A stretch of 64,000 bases of DNA from Bordetella parapertussis (GTDB lineage Bacteria; Pseudomonadota; Gammaproteobacteria; Burkholderiales; Burkholderiaceae_C): NCBI GenBank assembly GCA_945901125.1, contig CAMDKD010000006.1:1-64000 (forward strand), in the 5' to 3' direction. Under the pieces are notes generated by a model. The model did no database searches and was not told the DNA's origin. It saw only the letters and a list, made by a program, of their open reading frames with translations. Shown here piece by piece: positions 10,319 to 18,877 of this stretch (positions are counted from its first letter, which is position 1; the number at the start of each line of letters is the position of its first letter). A program made the translations under genes and the position numbers.

Positions 10319-11981
10319 GACGCTTCAACTCAGTGTAGCCCAGCTCAATTTCACCGTCGGCGACATGCCGGGCAACGCCCGCAAAATCATCGACGCCGCC
10401 CGCACGGCTTACCAGCGCGGCGTTCGCTTGTTGATCACGCCCGAACTCGCGATTTGCGGTTACGCCGCCGAAGACTTGTTTTTGCGTCCTTCATTCATAG
10501 CCGCATGCCAACAGGCGGTGGCGCTGGTGCAAACCGAACTGGCTGGTTTACAAGGCCTGCATGTGGTGGTCGGACACCCCAGCGGCGACGACAAGCGCAC
10601 GCGCTCGGTGGCGGTGCAGCAACGCTTCAACATGGCATCTGTATTTTGCGAAGGCCGTCTGATCGCGAGTTATGCCAAACGCGAATTGCCCAATTACCAG
10701 GTGTTCGACGAACGCCGTTATTTCGTTCCGGGGCGCGATGCTTGTGTATTTGAAGTGCAAGGCGTGCAGATCGGCTTGCTGATTTGCGAAGACGCCTGGT
10801 TCGAGCAACCCGCCTTCGATGCACGCGAAGCTGGCGCGCAATTGCTGGTGGTGATGAACGCATCGCCGTTTCACCGGGGCAAAAGCCTGGAGCGTGAAGA
10901 CGCCATGCGGGTGCGTGCTCTCGCCACCGGCTTGCCCTTGGTATATGCGCATTTGGTCGGCGCGCAAGATGAAGTGGTGTTTGAAGGCCGTTCTTTTGCT
11001 TTGCAGTCGGACGGAGAGTTGGCCGGTCGTTCGCCTGGTTTTGTGGAAGACGCTTTTGAAGTCAGTTGCTTTAAGCAATTCGCCAAACTGACTTTGAGCG
11101 CAGAGCAAGCGCCAATGGCCGATGATTTGTCTGACGTTTGGCAGGCGCTGGTGCTGGGCGTGCGCGATTACATAGGCAAAAACAGATTCCCGTCAGTGTT
11201 GCTGGGTTTGTCCGGCGGCATTGATTCTGCGCTGGTGATGGCGATTGCCGTGGATGCGCTGGGCGCAGACCGGGTGCGCGCTGTCATGATGCCTTCGCCC
11301 TACACCGCCGGTATCAGCTTGACCGATGCCCGCGAGATGGCGCTACGCATGCAGGTGCGCTACGACGAGTTGTCCATCGTCCCCATGTTCAATGAATTTT
11401 TGCAAACGCTGGCACCCGATTTCCAGGGCAAACCGGTGGACACCGCCGAAGAAAACATACAAGCCCGCATACGCGGTACTTTGCTCATGGCTATGTCCAA
11501 CAAGCACGGCTCTATCGTGCTGACCACCGGCAACAAAAGCGAGATGGCCACCGGTTATTGCACCTTGTACGGTGACATGGCCGGCGGTTTTGCGGTCATC
11601 AAAGACGTGTCCAAAACCCTGGTCTACCAACTGGCCAACTGGCGCAATCTGCACGACCCTTTCAACACCTGCGCTGGGCCTATTCCTGAGCGCATCATCA
11701 CCCGACCGCCCAGCGCCGAATTGCGCGAAGACCAGATCGACCAGGACAGCCTGCCGGCCTACGATGTGCTCGACGCCATCGTTGAGCGCTACATGGAGCA
11801 GGACCAGAGCCAGCAACAAATAGAAGCGGCCGGTTACCAGAAGGCCGACGTGGATCAAGTCATACGCTTGATACGCATTAATGAATACAAACGTCGTCAG
11901 GCGCCCATAGGGGTACGGATTACCCACCGTGGCTTCGGCAAAGATTGGCGTTATCCTATAACCAGTCTTTTTCGCGCCTGA
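10317..11981 (+). CDS. nadE: Glutamine-dependent NAD+ synthase
   Basis: 554 residues. An N-terminal nitrilase-type glutaminase domain (about 1-265) has catalytic Glu in TPELAICGYAAEDL, Lys in YAKRELPNY and Cys in LLICEDAW. The C-terminal synthetase domain has the PP-loop LGLSGGIDSALVMAIA and later TTGNKSEMATGY. It amidates deamido-NAD with glutamine-derived ammonia and ATP. The PII gene follows after 36 bases, so they are probably co-transcribed. PII proteins are known to bind NadE in some proteobacteria, which makes the pairing functionally sensible. Confidence 0.96.
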   Translation: MTLQLSVAQLNFTVGDMPGNARKIIDAARTAYQRGVRLLITPELAICGYAAEDLFLRPSFIAACQQAVALVQTELAGLQGLHVVVGHPSGDDKRTRSVAVQQRFNMASVFCEGRLIASYAKRELPNYQVFDERRYFVPGRDACVFEVQGVQIGLLICEDAWFEQPAFDAREAGAQLLVVMNASPFHRGKSLEREDAMRVRALATGLPLVYAHLVGAQDEVVFEGRSFALQSDGELAGRSPGFVEDAFEVSCFKQFAKLTLSAEQAPMADDLSDVWQALVLGVRDYIGKNRFPSVLLGLSGGIDSALVMAIAVDALGADRVRAVMMPSPYTAGISLTDAREMALRMQVRYDELSIVPMFNEFLQTLAPDFQGKPVDTAEENIQARIRGTLLMAMSNKHGSIVLTTGNKSEMATGYCTLYGDMAGGFAVIKDVSKTLVYQLANWRNLHDPFNTCAGPIPERIITRPPSAELREDQIDQDSLPAYDVLDAIVERYMEQDQSQQQIEAAGYQKADVDQVIRLIRINEYKRRQAPIGVRITHRGFGKDWRYPITSLFRA

Positions 11982-12017
11982 ACAGGCTTTTTGTCAGTCT
12001 CAAAGGGAAGAAACACC

Positions 12018-12356
12018 ATGAAACAAATCACTGCCATCATCAAACCCTTCAAACTCGAAGAAGTGCGCGAAGCGCTTGCCGAATGCGGCGTCACCGGCCT
12101 GACCGTCACCGAGGTCAAAGGTTTTGGTCGTCAAAAAGGCCATACCGAGTTGTACCGCGGCGCTGAGTACGTGGTGGATTTTCTGCCCAAGGTCAAGGTC
12201 GAAGTCGTGGTCAACACGGTCGATGTCGATCGTTGTGTCGACGCCATCGTGACGGCGGCGCGCACCGGCAAAATCGGCGACGGAAAAATATTCGTGACTG
12301 CGGTGGAAAAAGTGGTGCGCATACGCACAGGTGAAACCGACGAAGCAGCGGTTTAA
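12018..12356 (+). CDS. glnB: Nitrogen regulatory protein PII
   Basis: 112 residues, the standard PII length. The N-terminus is MKQITAIIKPFKLEEVREAL. The T-loop contains the uridylylation Tyr in RGAEYVVDF (about residue 51). The B- and C-loops follow as TGKIGDGKIFV and VRIRTGETDEAAV. It senses 2-oxoglutarate, ATP/ADP and, through uridylylation, glutamine. The start has AGGGAAG upstream. GlnB and GlnK cannot be told apart reliably from sequence alone. Without amtB next to it, glnB is the more likely label, but GlnK is possible. Confidence 0.93.
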   Translation: MKQITAIIKPFKLEEVREALAECGVTGLTVTEVKGFGRQKGHTELYRGAEYVVDFLPKVKVEVVVNTVDVDRCVDAIVTAARTGKIGDGKIFVTAVEKVVRIRTGETDEAAV

Positions 12357-12380
12357 GCGGTCGACTATGCGAGAGCACCT

Positions 12381-12402
12381 CCCGGCTTTTGCAAAGGCCG
12401 GG
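12381..12402. terminator. Hairpin between convergent PII and LOG genes
   Basis: CCCGGCTTTTG and CAAAGGCCGGG form a strong stem with one G-T pair. It lies between the convergent PII and LOG stop codons. There is no clear T-tract on either side, so intrinsic termination is uncertain. Confidence 0.35.
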
Positions 12403-12412
12403 GGAAAGAGTT

Positions 12413-12997
12413 TTAAATACCCTTTAAGCCATCTGAGGCCGACAGTCCGGCGGCTTCTATCAGGCGCGGCAGCAAGCTCTCTACAGAGTTGGACTGCAAA
12501 ACAAAATCTATTTGCCAGTCCGATACAAAGCCTTTGTCTACTGTGTTTTGCATGAAGTGTTGCAAGCTGTCGTAATAACCGTCGACGTTTAACAGCCCAA
12601 TGGGCTTGTTGTGAAAACCCAGCTGCTTCCAAGTCCAGACTTCAAACAATTCTTCAAACGTGCCTATGCCTCCCGGCAGCGCAAGAAAAGCATCGGCGCG
12701 TTCGGCCATCATGAATTTGCGCTGGTGCATGTTGTCGACCATGTGCAATTCGTCGCAATGGGTGTTAGCGGTTTCTTTCTCAGCCAGCAAGTGCGGAATG
12801 ATGCCGACCACCCGTCCGCCCGCGGCCTTGGTGGCCATGGCGACTGTGCCCATCAAGCCGTTGCTGCCGCCGCCATAGACGAGCTGGCCCTGGCGAGAGC
12901 CTATCCATTCACCGACAGCGATGGCGGCTTGAGTGAAGCTGCTGAGGCTGCCGGGGCGCGAGCCGCAGTACACACACAAAGAAAAAGTTGGTTTCAT
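12413..12997 (-). CDS. LOG family protein (nucleoside monophosphate phosphoribohydrolase-like)
   Basis: 194 residues with the Rossmann-type lysine-decarboxylase-like fold. It carries both LOG hallmarks: VYGGGSNGLMG near the N-terminus and the LPGGIGTFEELFEVWTW active-site motif (PGGxGTxxE). Family members hydrolyse AMP-type nucleotides, or cytokinin riboside monophosphates, to free base and ribose phosphate. The physiological substrate here is unknown. It heads away from the PII gene and follows the RDD gene by 12 bases, so it may be the last gene of the sigma-factor operon. Confidence 0.9.
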   Translation of the reverse strand: MKPTFSLCVYCGSRPGSLSSFTQAAIAVGEWIGSRQGQLVYGGGSNGLMGTVAMATKAAGGRVVGIIPHLLAEKETANTHCDELHMVDNMHQRKFMMAERADAFLALPGGIGTFEELFEVWTWKQLGFHNKPIGLLNVDGYYDSLQHFMQNTVDKGFVSDWQIDFVLQSNSVESLLPRLIEAAGLSASDGLKGI

Positions 12998-13009
12998 GAC
13001 GCTATCTTG

Positions 13010-13561
13010 TCAGGTGTTCAAGTCATTTGAATGAACGCTTGCCGGGGCAGGGCGCACATCTATCAAACGTGTGCTGCTCCAGTGATCGTGCCAGAACTGC
13101 CTGTCAGGGTGAAAACGGCTGAGCATTGCCCACACAAAAACCCAGATCAAGCAGGCCAGCACAGTGATTAAGGTCGGCGCTTGTGAGAGTTGTGCAAAAA
13201 CCAGCGGTGGCAAAAACCATACCCAGCTCAAGGCATAACGCAACAGTGCTCTTTTCTGTGTCAATACCTGTCCGTTGGTATCGACCAGCCGCAAATGCCA
13301 GGTTTTCATGGCAAGCGTCTGGCCCTTGTGCCAGAACCAGGTGAAATAAACGGCCAGTACCAGACAGACAAAGGCTTGTAATCCGTGGCGGTTGTCCAGC
13401 GCATGCCGGGTTTGGCTTAAGGTGCTGAACAAATAGCCTGCGATGAAAATCACACCGAATAAAAGCATGCCTTCATACATCCAGCAACTTAGCCTGCGTG
13501 CCACTGAAGGGGTAGGAAATCGAGTCAGTCCGGTGACCTGCGGCAAAGGCGCAGACATCAT
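13010..13561 (-). CDS. RDD family membrane protein
   Basis: 183 residues with an RDD-like layout. An Arg-containing cytoplasmic start (TPSVARRLSCWMYEGMLLFG) leads into hydrophobic spans near residues 30-45, 60-80 and 110-145. A TWFWHKGQTLAMKTWHLRLV segment typical of the domain follows. Function in the family is poorly defined; transport roles have been proposed. It overlaps the DUF3106 gene by four bases and is co-transcribed with the sigma-factor genes upstream. Confidence 0.82.
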   Translation of the reverse strand: MMSAPLPQVTGLTRFPTPSVARRLSCWMYEGMLLFGVIFIAGYLFSTLSQTRHALDNRHGLQAFVCLVLAVYFTWFWHKGQTLAMKTWHLRLVDTNGQVLTQKRALLRYALSWVWFLPPLVFAQLSQAPTLITVLACLIWVFVWAMLSRFHPDRQFWHDHWSSTRLIDVRPAPASVHSNDLNT

Positions 13562-14199
13562 GGTTTATCAGCAGAATTGCGTTTTCTATTGGGCAGCAAG
13601 GTTTGCGGATTGACCTCGGCTGTTTCTATGCGCGGCGGTTTTTGCTGACCTTCTTTGGTGGTAACGGGTGTCACTGTGAGTTTTTCGGGAGACACCGGGC
13701 GCACAGCCATGGCAGCGCCTTTGGACCACGCGGGTTTGCCTTGGGGTAGCTTGTTTTTTTCGTCGTCGTTCAGCGATCGGTAGGCTTCCCATTTGGCGAT
13801 TTTTTCGTCCGGACTCAACTGCTGCGAATGGGCAAAATGAAGCCTGGCCTGGTAACGTTGGGCCGGGGTGAGTGCAGCCCATTCACGCATGCGTTCCTGC
13901 GCTACCGCTTGAGCAGCAGGGCTGAGATTGGGGAAGTTTTTGGCGATGGCCAGCCATTTACGTTTGCGGTTTTCTTCCAGCGAAGGCCATAAATGTTTCA
14001 GAGGCTCAAGAATGCTGTGTTGTTGAGCATTCAATTCAGACCAGCGAGGCCCTTCCTCGCTGACTGGCGCAGGTTTTGCGCCGCTGGCGTTGGTTTGCGG
14101 TTTGGTTTGAGCCACACATATGCTTGTGAAGCCTGCCAAAGCGGTCAGCAGACAGGCAAGACCTGTGATCGCCAAAGAGTTGTAACGCAGGCGCATCAA
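13558..14199 (-). CDS. DUF3106 domain protein, exported
   Basis: 213 residues. An N-terminal signal peptide (hydrophobic ITGLACLLTALAGF, then CVAQ) suggests periplasmic location. The body matches DUF3106. It starts with W-S-E-L-N-A-Q-Q and repeats short W/A-L-x-P-xx-R patterns (RWSELNAQQ, REWAALTPAQRYQARL, KWEAYRSLND) that recall the LTXXQ/Spy-like helical style. The C-terminal third is low-complexity Pro/Lys/Thr. It overlaps its neighbours on both sides. A sigma-factor-linked envelope role is inferred from context only. Confidence 0.78.
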   Translation of the reverse strand: MMRLRYNSLAITGLACLLTALAGFTSICVAQTKPQTNASGAKPAPVSEEGPRWSELNAQQHSILEPLKHLWPSLEENRKRKWLAIAKNFPNLSPAAQAVAQERMREWAALTPAQRYQARLHFAHSQQLSPDEKIAKWEAYRSLNDDEKNKLPQGKPAWSKGAAMAVRPVSPEKLTVTPVTTKEGQQKPPRIETAEVNPQTLLPNRKRNSADKP

Positions 14200-14630
14200 T
14201 CTTTTTGCAGGGTTTTGTTTTTCAGGAAATCTATGAATGCCGGGTCGGCATAGGCCTGAGGCGGTAAGTCGTCTATCAGTAAGGCGGAGTCGACTTCGGC
14301 CAACTCAAGCGCGGCCTGATCATTGTGAAACTCATAAAGCAGCATCAGACCGGCAGCCAGGCAAATCAAAGGAATGAAAGACACCAGCAGTTTGTAAATT
14401 TCATGCGTTTGAGTCTTGAAAGGCAGACGCAGCGTGCCATTTGCCTGGACTTGCGGGTCAGCGGCGGTGCTCAACTCGGCGCGGCGTGCGCGACCGGCGG
14501 CCAGCGCACGGGTGCGCGCGGCGCGTAAGCGCTCGCTGATGTCGTAAGGGAGTTGCCGGTTGTGCTGATCCAAAAGCGCAGCCATGCGCATGCCCATCTT
14601 GTCTTGCGGTGTGAATTGCGTAGGTTTCAT
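14196..14630 (-). CDS. DUF3619 single-span membrane protein, candidate anti-sigma factor
   Basis: 144 residues. A soluble basic N-terminal half (ISERLRAARTRALAAGRARR) is followed by one membrane span at about 81-101 and an acidic C-terminal tail. It matches the DUF3619 family as found next to this sigma factor in Burkholderiales. The layout, with a cytoplasmic helical domain, single span and position directly after a sigma factor with a four-base overlap, is that of an anti-sigma factor. The role is inferred; no zinc-binding HxxxCxxC motif is present. Confidence 0.75.
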   Translation of the reverse strand: MKPTQFTPQDKMGMRMAALLDQHNRQLPYDISERLRAARTRALAAGRARRAELSTAADPQVQANGTLRLPFKTQTHEIYKLLVSFIPLICLAAGLMLLYEFHNDQAALELAEVDSALLIDDLPPQAYADPAFIDFLKNKTLQKD

Positions 14631-15289
14631 GGTTTCAGTCCTTTGGCAGTCAAGGCTTTGTGTAAGGCTTGGATCGCTCTGGAGCAGTGTGTTTTAACAC
14701 TTCCTTCAGAACATCCCATGGCAGCAGCTGTCTCAGACACATCGAGCTCCTCCCAATAACGCAGCAGGAAGGCTTCCCGTTGACGTCCCGGCAGTTTTTC
14801 TATTTCAGACTCGATGGCGCGCACTGTTTCGGTGTGTGACAACAAGTCTTGGGCGCTTTCAGCCACAGGTGCTGAATCCGATTGTCCAAGGATTTCCAGA
14901 AAATCAAAACTTTCATCCTCATTATCTGAGCCGAAATCATTGTAATTGCTGAATAATGCATTGCGGGTTTTTTGCCGCCTGAACCAGTCCAGCGTGGTAT
15001 TGGAGAGTATGCGCTGGAACAGCATGGGCAGTTCTTCTGCAGGTTTGTCAGCGTAATGCTCCGCTAGTTTCATCATGCTGTCTTGCACGATGTCGAGGGC
15101 GGCATCCTCATCGCGGACATGGTAGAGGGACCGCTTGAAGGCGCGTTTTTCAACGCCTGCCAGAAAATCTGAGAGTTCTTTGTCGGTGGCCAAGAGGATG
15201 CTGTCGCTGTTAAATCGCTGGCAAAGCCATAAGCGCTTGAGTGTTGTCGTTCTTTGTGTGGGGATTATGTCATCCACGTTTAAATGCAC
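14627..15289 (-). CDS. ECF-type RNA polymerase sigma factor
   Basis: Up to 220 residues. Region 2 contains DEDAALDIVQDSMMKLAEHY and DWFRRQKTRN. Region 4 contains LPGRQREAFLLRYWEELDVSE and a helix-turn-helix AAAMGCSEGSVKTHCSRAI. It should direct RNA polymerase to a stress or envelope regulon, probably including this operon. The start is uncertain. GTG 15289 gives the full length, whereas relatives as I recall them begin close to ATDKELSDFL, which would correspond to TTG 15193. Neither start has a good Shine-Dalgarno sequence. The 179-base gap to ilvI is divergent. Confidence 0.88.
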   Translation of the reverse strand: MHLNVDDIIPTQRTTTLKRLWLCQRFNSDSILLATDKELSDFLAGVEKRAFKRSLYHVRDEDAALDIVQDSMMKLAEHYADKPAEELPMLFQRILSNTTLDWFRRQKTRNALFSNYNDFGSDNEDESFDFLEILGQSDSAPVAESAQDLLSHTETVRAIESEIEKLPGRQREAFLLRYWEELDVSETAAAMGCSEGSVKTHCSRAIQALHKALTAKGLKP

Positions 15290-15306
15290 CTACGTAAGCA
15301 GAAACC

Positions 15307-15324
15307 ATGACAAAACGGTGTCAT
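15307..15324. promoter_or_regulatory. Inverted repeat between the sigma factor and ilvI
   Basis: ATGACA and TGTCAT form a perfect dyad with a six-base spacer, in the divergent intergenic region. The right arm overlaps CATAAT (15322-15327), a possible -10 element facing ilvI. No matching -35 was found. An operator role is a guess. Confidence 0.25.
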
Positions 15325-15468
15325 AATCTCAGGCTCCCCAAGAAAAGGATCCGGGCTTGGTGTTAAACGCTTGTGGCCTGGTATCTAAAGTCTTGATGCG
15401 CCTTCACAAGAGGTGGCAAAAAGGCACCCTGGGTTTTTCGTCCACGAAATTCACAAAGGTTATACGCC

Positions 15469-17250
15469 ATGGAAATCTCCAAAGCAGAGTTGCAGTCCGC
15501 TGCCGTTGTCAGTCAGCAAAATGATGCAGCCATAGAAATTAACGGATCTGACATTCTCGTCAAAGCCTTGCAAGCAGAAAACGTCAAATACATCTGGGGT
15601 TACCCGGGCGGCGCTGTTTTGCATATTTACGATGCGCTTTACAAACAAGACACCATTCAGCATGTGCTGGTGCGTCATGAGCAGGCAGCGGTGCATGCTG
15701 CCGATGGCTATGCGCGTGCAACCGGCGATGTAGGCGTGGCGCTGGTGACCTCAGGTCCCGGTGTGACCAATGCCATCACCGGTATCGCCACCGCCTACAT
15801 GGACAGTATTCCCATGGTCATCATCACCGGTCAGGTGCCGACGCACGCCATCGGTCTGGATGCTTTCCAAGAGTGCGACACCGTTGGCATCACCCGACCC
15901 ATCGTCAAACACAATTTCCTGGTGAAAGATGTGCGCGACATGGTGGACATCCTGAAAAAAGCCTTCCACATTGCACGCAGTGGCCGTCCCGGCCCTGTGG
16001 TTGTCGATATTCCTAAGGACGTGTCATTCAAGAAAACCATGTATGCCGGTTACCCGACCACGGTGGAAATGCGCTCCTACAACCCGGTGCGCAAAGGCCA
16101 CTCGGGCCAGATCCGCAAGGCTTTGCAATTGTTGCTGACGGCAAAGCGCCCGTTCATTTACACCGGTGGCGGTGTCTTAATGAGCGAGGCTTCAGCCGAG
16201 CTGCGCAAGCTGGTCGATATGCTGGGCTTTCCCTGCACCAACACCTTGATGGGCTTGGGTGCTTATCCCGCCAGCGACCGCAAATTTCTGGGGATGTTGG
16301 GTATGCACGGCACGGTGGAAGCCAATAACGCCATGCAAAATTGCGATGTGCTGCTGGCGGTGGGCGCGCGCTTTGACGACCGCGTCATTGGCAACCCCAA
16401 ACACTTTGCCCAAAACGAACGCAAGATCATCCATATCGATATCGATCCTTCCAGCATCTCTAAGCGGGTCAAGGTCGACATTCCTATCGTCGGCGATGTC
16501 AAAGACGTGTTGACCGAAATGATAGGCATGCTGAACGAAACACCGGCCAAGCCCGATCCCAAATCGCTGGCCGCCTGGTGGGAAACCATAGAAGCCTGGC
16601 GCGCGCGCGATTGCCTGAAATACGACCGCAGCAACACCGAAGTCATCAAGCCGCAGCATGTCATCGAAACCCTGTGGAACATGACCAAGGATGTCGAGGC
16701 TTATGTCACTTCCGACGTGGGTCAACACCAGATGTGGGCCGCGCAGTACTACCGGTTTGACCAGCCGCGCCGCTGGATCAACTCGGGCGGCCTGGGCACC
16801 ATGGGCGTAGGTATTCCTTACGCCATGGGCATCAAACTGGCCAAGCCCGACAGCGAGGTGTATTGCGTCACCGGCGAAGGCTCGGTGCAAATGTGTATTC
16901 AAGAGTTATCCACTTGCCTGCAATACAACACGCCCATCAAAATTCTTTCGCTGAACAACCGCTACCTGGGCATGGTGCGCCAGTGGCAGGAAGTGGAATA
17001 CGAAGGCCGTTACAGCCACAGTTACATGGACGCGCTGCCGGATTTCGTCAAGCTTGCCGAAGCCTATGGCCATGTCGGTATGTTGATTGAACGCCCCGAG
17101 GATGTGGAGCCAGCCTTGCGTGAAGCCCGCAAACTCAAGGACAGAACCGTCTTCATGGACTTCCGTACTGACCAGACCGAAAATGTGTTCCCCATGGTGC
17201 AAGCCGGCAAAGGCATCACCGAAATGCTGCTGGGCAGCGAAGACCTTTAA
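15469..17250 (+). CDS. ilvI: Acetolactate synthase large (catalytic) subunit
   Basis: 593 residues, three thiamine-diphosphate-enzyme domains. The PYR domain has WGYPGGAVLHIYD and catalytic Glu in VRHEQAAVHAADGYARATG. A central FAD-binding domain is followed by the C-terminal PP domain with the cofactor motif beginning TGEGSVQMCIQEL and ending near LSLNN. It condenses pyruvate with pyruvate or 2-oxobutyrate in valine, leucine and isoleucine synthesis. ilvH follows after 91 bases, ilvC after that. About 20 residues precede the conserved N-terminus. The ilvB/ilvI naming is a convention; adjacency to ilvH and ilvC is the Burkholderiales arrangement. Confidence 0.96.
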   Translation: MEISKAELQSAAVVSQQNDAAIEINGSDILVKALQAENVKYIWGYPGGAVLHIYDALYKQDTIQHVLVRHEQAAVHAADGYARATGDVGVALVTSGPGVTNAITGIATAYMDSIPMVIITGQVPTHAIGLDAFQECDTVGITRPIVKHNFLVKDVRDMVDILKKAFHIARSGRPGPVVVDIPKDVSFKKTMYAGYPTTVEMRSYNPVRKGHSGQIRKALQLLLTAKRPFIYTGGGVLMSEASAELRKLVDMLGFPCTNTLMGLGAYPASDRKFLGMLGMHGTVEANNAMQNCDVLLAVGARFDDRVIGNPKHFAQNERKIIHIDIDPSSISKRVKVDIPIVGDVKDVLTEMIGMLNETPAKPDPKSLAAWWETIEAWRARDCLKYDRSNTEVIKPQHVIETLWNMTKDVEAYVTSDVGQHQMWAAQYYRFDQPRRWINSGGLGTMGVGIPYAMGIKLAKPDSEVYCVTGEGSVQMCIQELSTCLQYNTPIKILSLNNRYLGMVRQWQEVEYEGRYSHSYMDALPDFVKLAEAYGHVGMLIERPEDVEPALREARKLKDRTVFMDFRTDQTENVFPMVQAGKGITEMLLGSEDL

Positions 17251-17341
17251 TTCAAACTTAACTTTTTGACGAATCTATTGTCCGTCGAGCCGCCCGGTTA
17301 CCGCCCGGCGGGGAGGGCGGCGAAAAGAGGAATCCATACCC

Positions 17342-17833
17342 ATGAAACACATCATTGCAGTATTGTTGGAAAACGAACCCGGCGCCTTGTCCCGGGTGGT
17401 TGGCTTGTTCTCCGCGCGCGGCTACAACATTGAATCGCTGACCGTCGCTCCTACCGAAGACCCCAGCCTGTCGCGCATGACTTTGCAGACTTCGGGCTCG
17501 GACGACGTGATTGAGCAAATCACCAAACACCTGAACCGTTTGATTGAAGTTGTCAAAGTGGTTGACCTGACCGAAGGCGCTTACACCGAGCGTGAATTGA
17601 TGATGGTCAAGGTTCGCGCAGTCGGCAAAGAGCGCGAGGAAATGAAGCGCATGGCAGACATTTTCAGAGGCCGCATCATCGATGTGACCGACAAAAGTTA
17701 CACCATTGAGTTAACCGGCGATGTCTCGAAAAACGATGCTTTCTTAGAAGCTATCGAGCGCAGCGCGATTCTGGAAACAGTGCGCACCGGCGCCAGCGGC
17801 ATAGGCCGCGGTGAACGCGTGTTGCGGGTTTGA
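17342..17833 (+). CDS. ilvH: Acetolactate synthase small (regulatory) subunit
   Basis: 163 residues. An N-terminal ACT domain (HIIAVLLENEPGALSRVVGLF, then GYNIESLTV) binds valine for feedback control. The C-terminal ALS regulatory domain begins near residue 80 (RELMMVKVRAVG) and includes RGRIIDV. It activates the large subunit and makes it valine-sensitive. A GC-rich inverted repeat lies in the 91-base gap from ilvI, and an AAGAGGAATC ribosome site precedes ATG 17342. Confidence 0.95.
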   Translation: MKHIIAVLLENEPGALSRVVGLFSARGYNIESLTVAPTEDPSLSRMTLQTSGSDDVIEQITKHLNRLIEVVKVVDLTEGAYTERELMMVKVRAVGKEREEMKRMADIFRGRIIDVTDKSYTIELTGDVSKNDAFLEAIERSAILETVRTGASGIGRGERVLRV

Positions 17834-17860
17834 ATTGAAACAACATTTAAGGAGAGAACC

Positions 17861-18877
17861 ATGAAAGTTTATTACGACAAAGATTGTGATCTGAGTCTGA
17901 TCAAAGGCAAAACCGTGGCCATCATCGGCTACGGCTCACAAGGCCATGCACATGCACAAAACTTGAACGACAGCGGTGTCAAAGTCGTGGTCGGTTTGCG
18001 CAAGGGCGGCGCTTCCTGGGACAAAGTCGGCAAAGCCGGTTTGACCGTGATGGAAGTCAACGATGCCGTGAAAATGGCCGATGTCGTCATGATTTTGTTG
18101 CCCGATGAGCAAATCTCCGAGGTCTACAACAACAATATCGCGCCGAACATGAAGCAAGGCGCTTCATTGGCGTTTGCCCACGGTTTCAACGTGCATTACA
18201 ACCAAGTCGTGCCGCGCGCCGACCTGGATGTGTGGATGGTGGCTCCTAAAGCGCCCGGTCACACAGTGCGTTCAACTTACGCCCAAGGCGGCGGCGTGCC
18301 TCATCTGGTGGCGATTCACCAGGACAAATCGGGCAAAGCGCGCGACCTGGCTCTGAGCTACGCCATGGCCAATGGCGGTGGCAAAGCCGGCATCATCGAA
18401 ACCAATTTCCGTGAAGAAACCGAAACCGATTTGTTCGGCGAACAAACCGTGTTGTGCGGCGGTGCGGTTGAACTCATCAAAATGGGTTATGAAACTTTGG
18501 TCGAAGCCGGTTACGCGCCTGAAATGGCGTATTTCGAATGCCTGCACGAATTGAAGTTGATCGTGGACTTGATTTACGAAGGCGGCATCGCCAACATGAA
18601 TTACTCCATCTCCAACAACGCCGAGTACGGTGAATACGTGACCGGTCCCGAAGTGATTAATGAAGAATCACGCGCAGCCATGCGCAATGCTTTGAAGCGT
18701 ATTCAAACCGGGGAATACGCCAAGATGTTTATTCTGGAAGGCCGCACCGGCTACCCCAGCATGACTGCGCGCCGCCGTTTGACCGCCGACCATTCGATTG
18801 AAAAAGTCGGCTCGCAACTGCGCGCCATGATGCCTTGGATCGCCAAAAACAAACTGGTTGACCAGAGCCGCAACTGA
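17861..18877 (+). CDS. ilvC: Ketol-acid reductoisomerase (class I)
   Basis: 338 residues, the short class I form. The NADP-binding loop is IIGYGSQGHAHAQNL with downstream Arg and Ser (VVGLRKGGASW). Conserved metal-binding segments include NFREETETDLFGEQ and a C-terminal EYGEYVTGPEV. It isomerises and reduces acetolactate or acetohydroxybutyrate with NADPH. A strong AAGGAGAG site precedes the start. Its stop codon overlaps the start of psd, so the lipid genes are translationally coupled to the ilv operon. Confidence 0.97.
   Translation: MKVYYDKDCDLSLIKGKTVAIIGYGSQGHAHAQNLNDSGVKVVVGLRKGGASWDKVGKAGLTVMEVNDAVKMADVVMILLPDEQISEVYNNNIAPNMKQGASLAFAHGFNVHYNQVVPRADLDVWMVAPKAPGHTVRSTYAQGGGVPHLVAIHQDKSGKARDLALSYAMANGGGKAGIIETNFREETETDLFGEQTVLCGGAVELIKMGYETLVEAGYAPEMAYFECLHELKLIVDLIYEGGIANMNYSISNNAEYGEYVTGPEVINEESRAAMRNALKRIQTGEYAKMFILEGRTGYPSMTARRRLTADHSIEKVGSQLRAMMPWIAKNKLVDQSRN

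Noticed and set aside
15307..15366. A 19-codon ORF before ilvI as an ilv attenuation leader peptide
   Set aside because: It holds only two Leu and one Ile codon, no run of branched-chain codons, and no clear terminator follows before ilvI.
17289..17321. GCCGCCC/GGGCGGC inverted repeat between ilvI and ilvH as a terminator
   Set aside because: There is no T-tract after it and the loop is 19 bases. It may be mRNA structure only.
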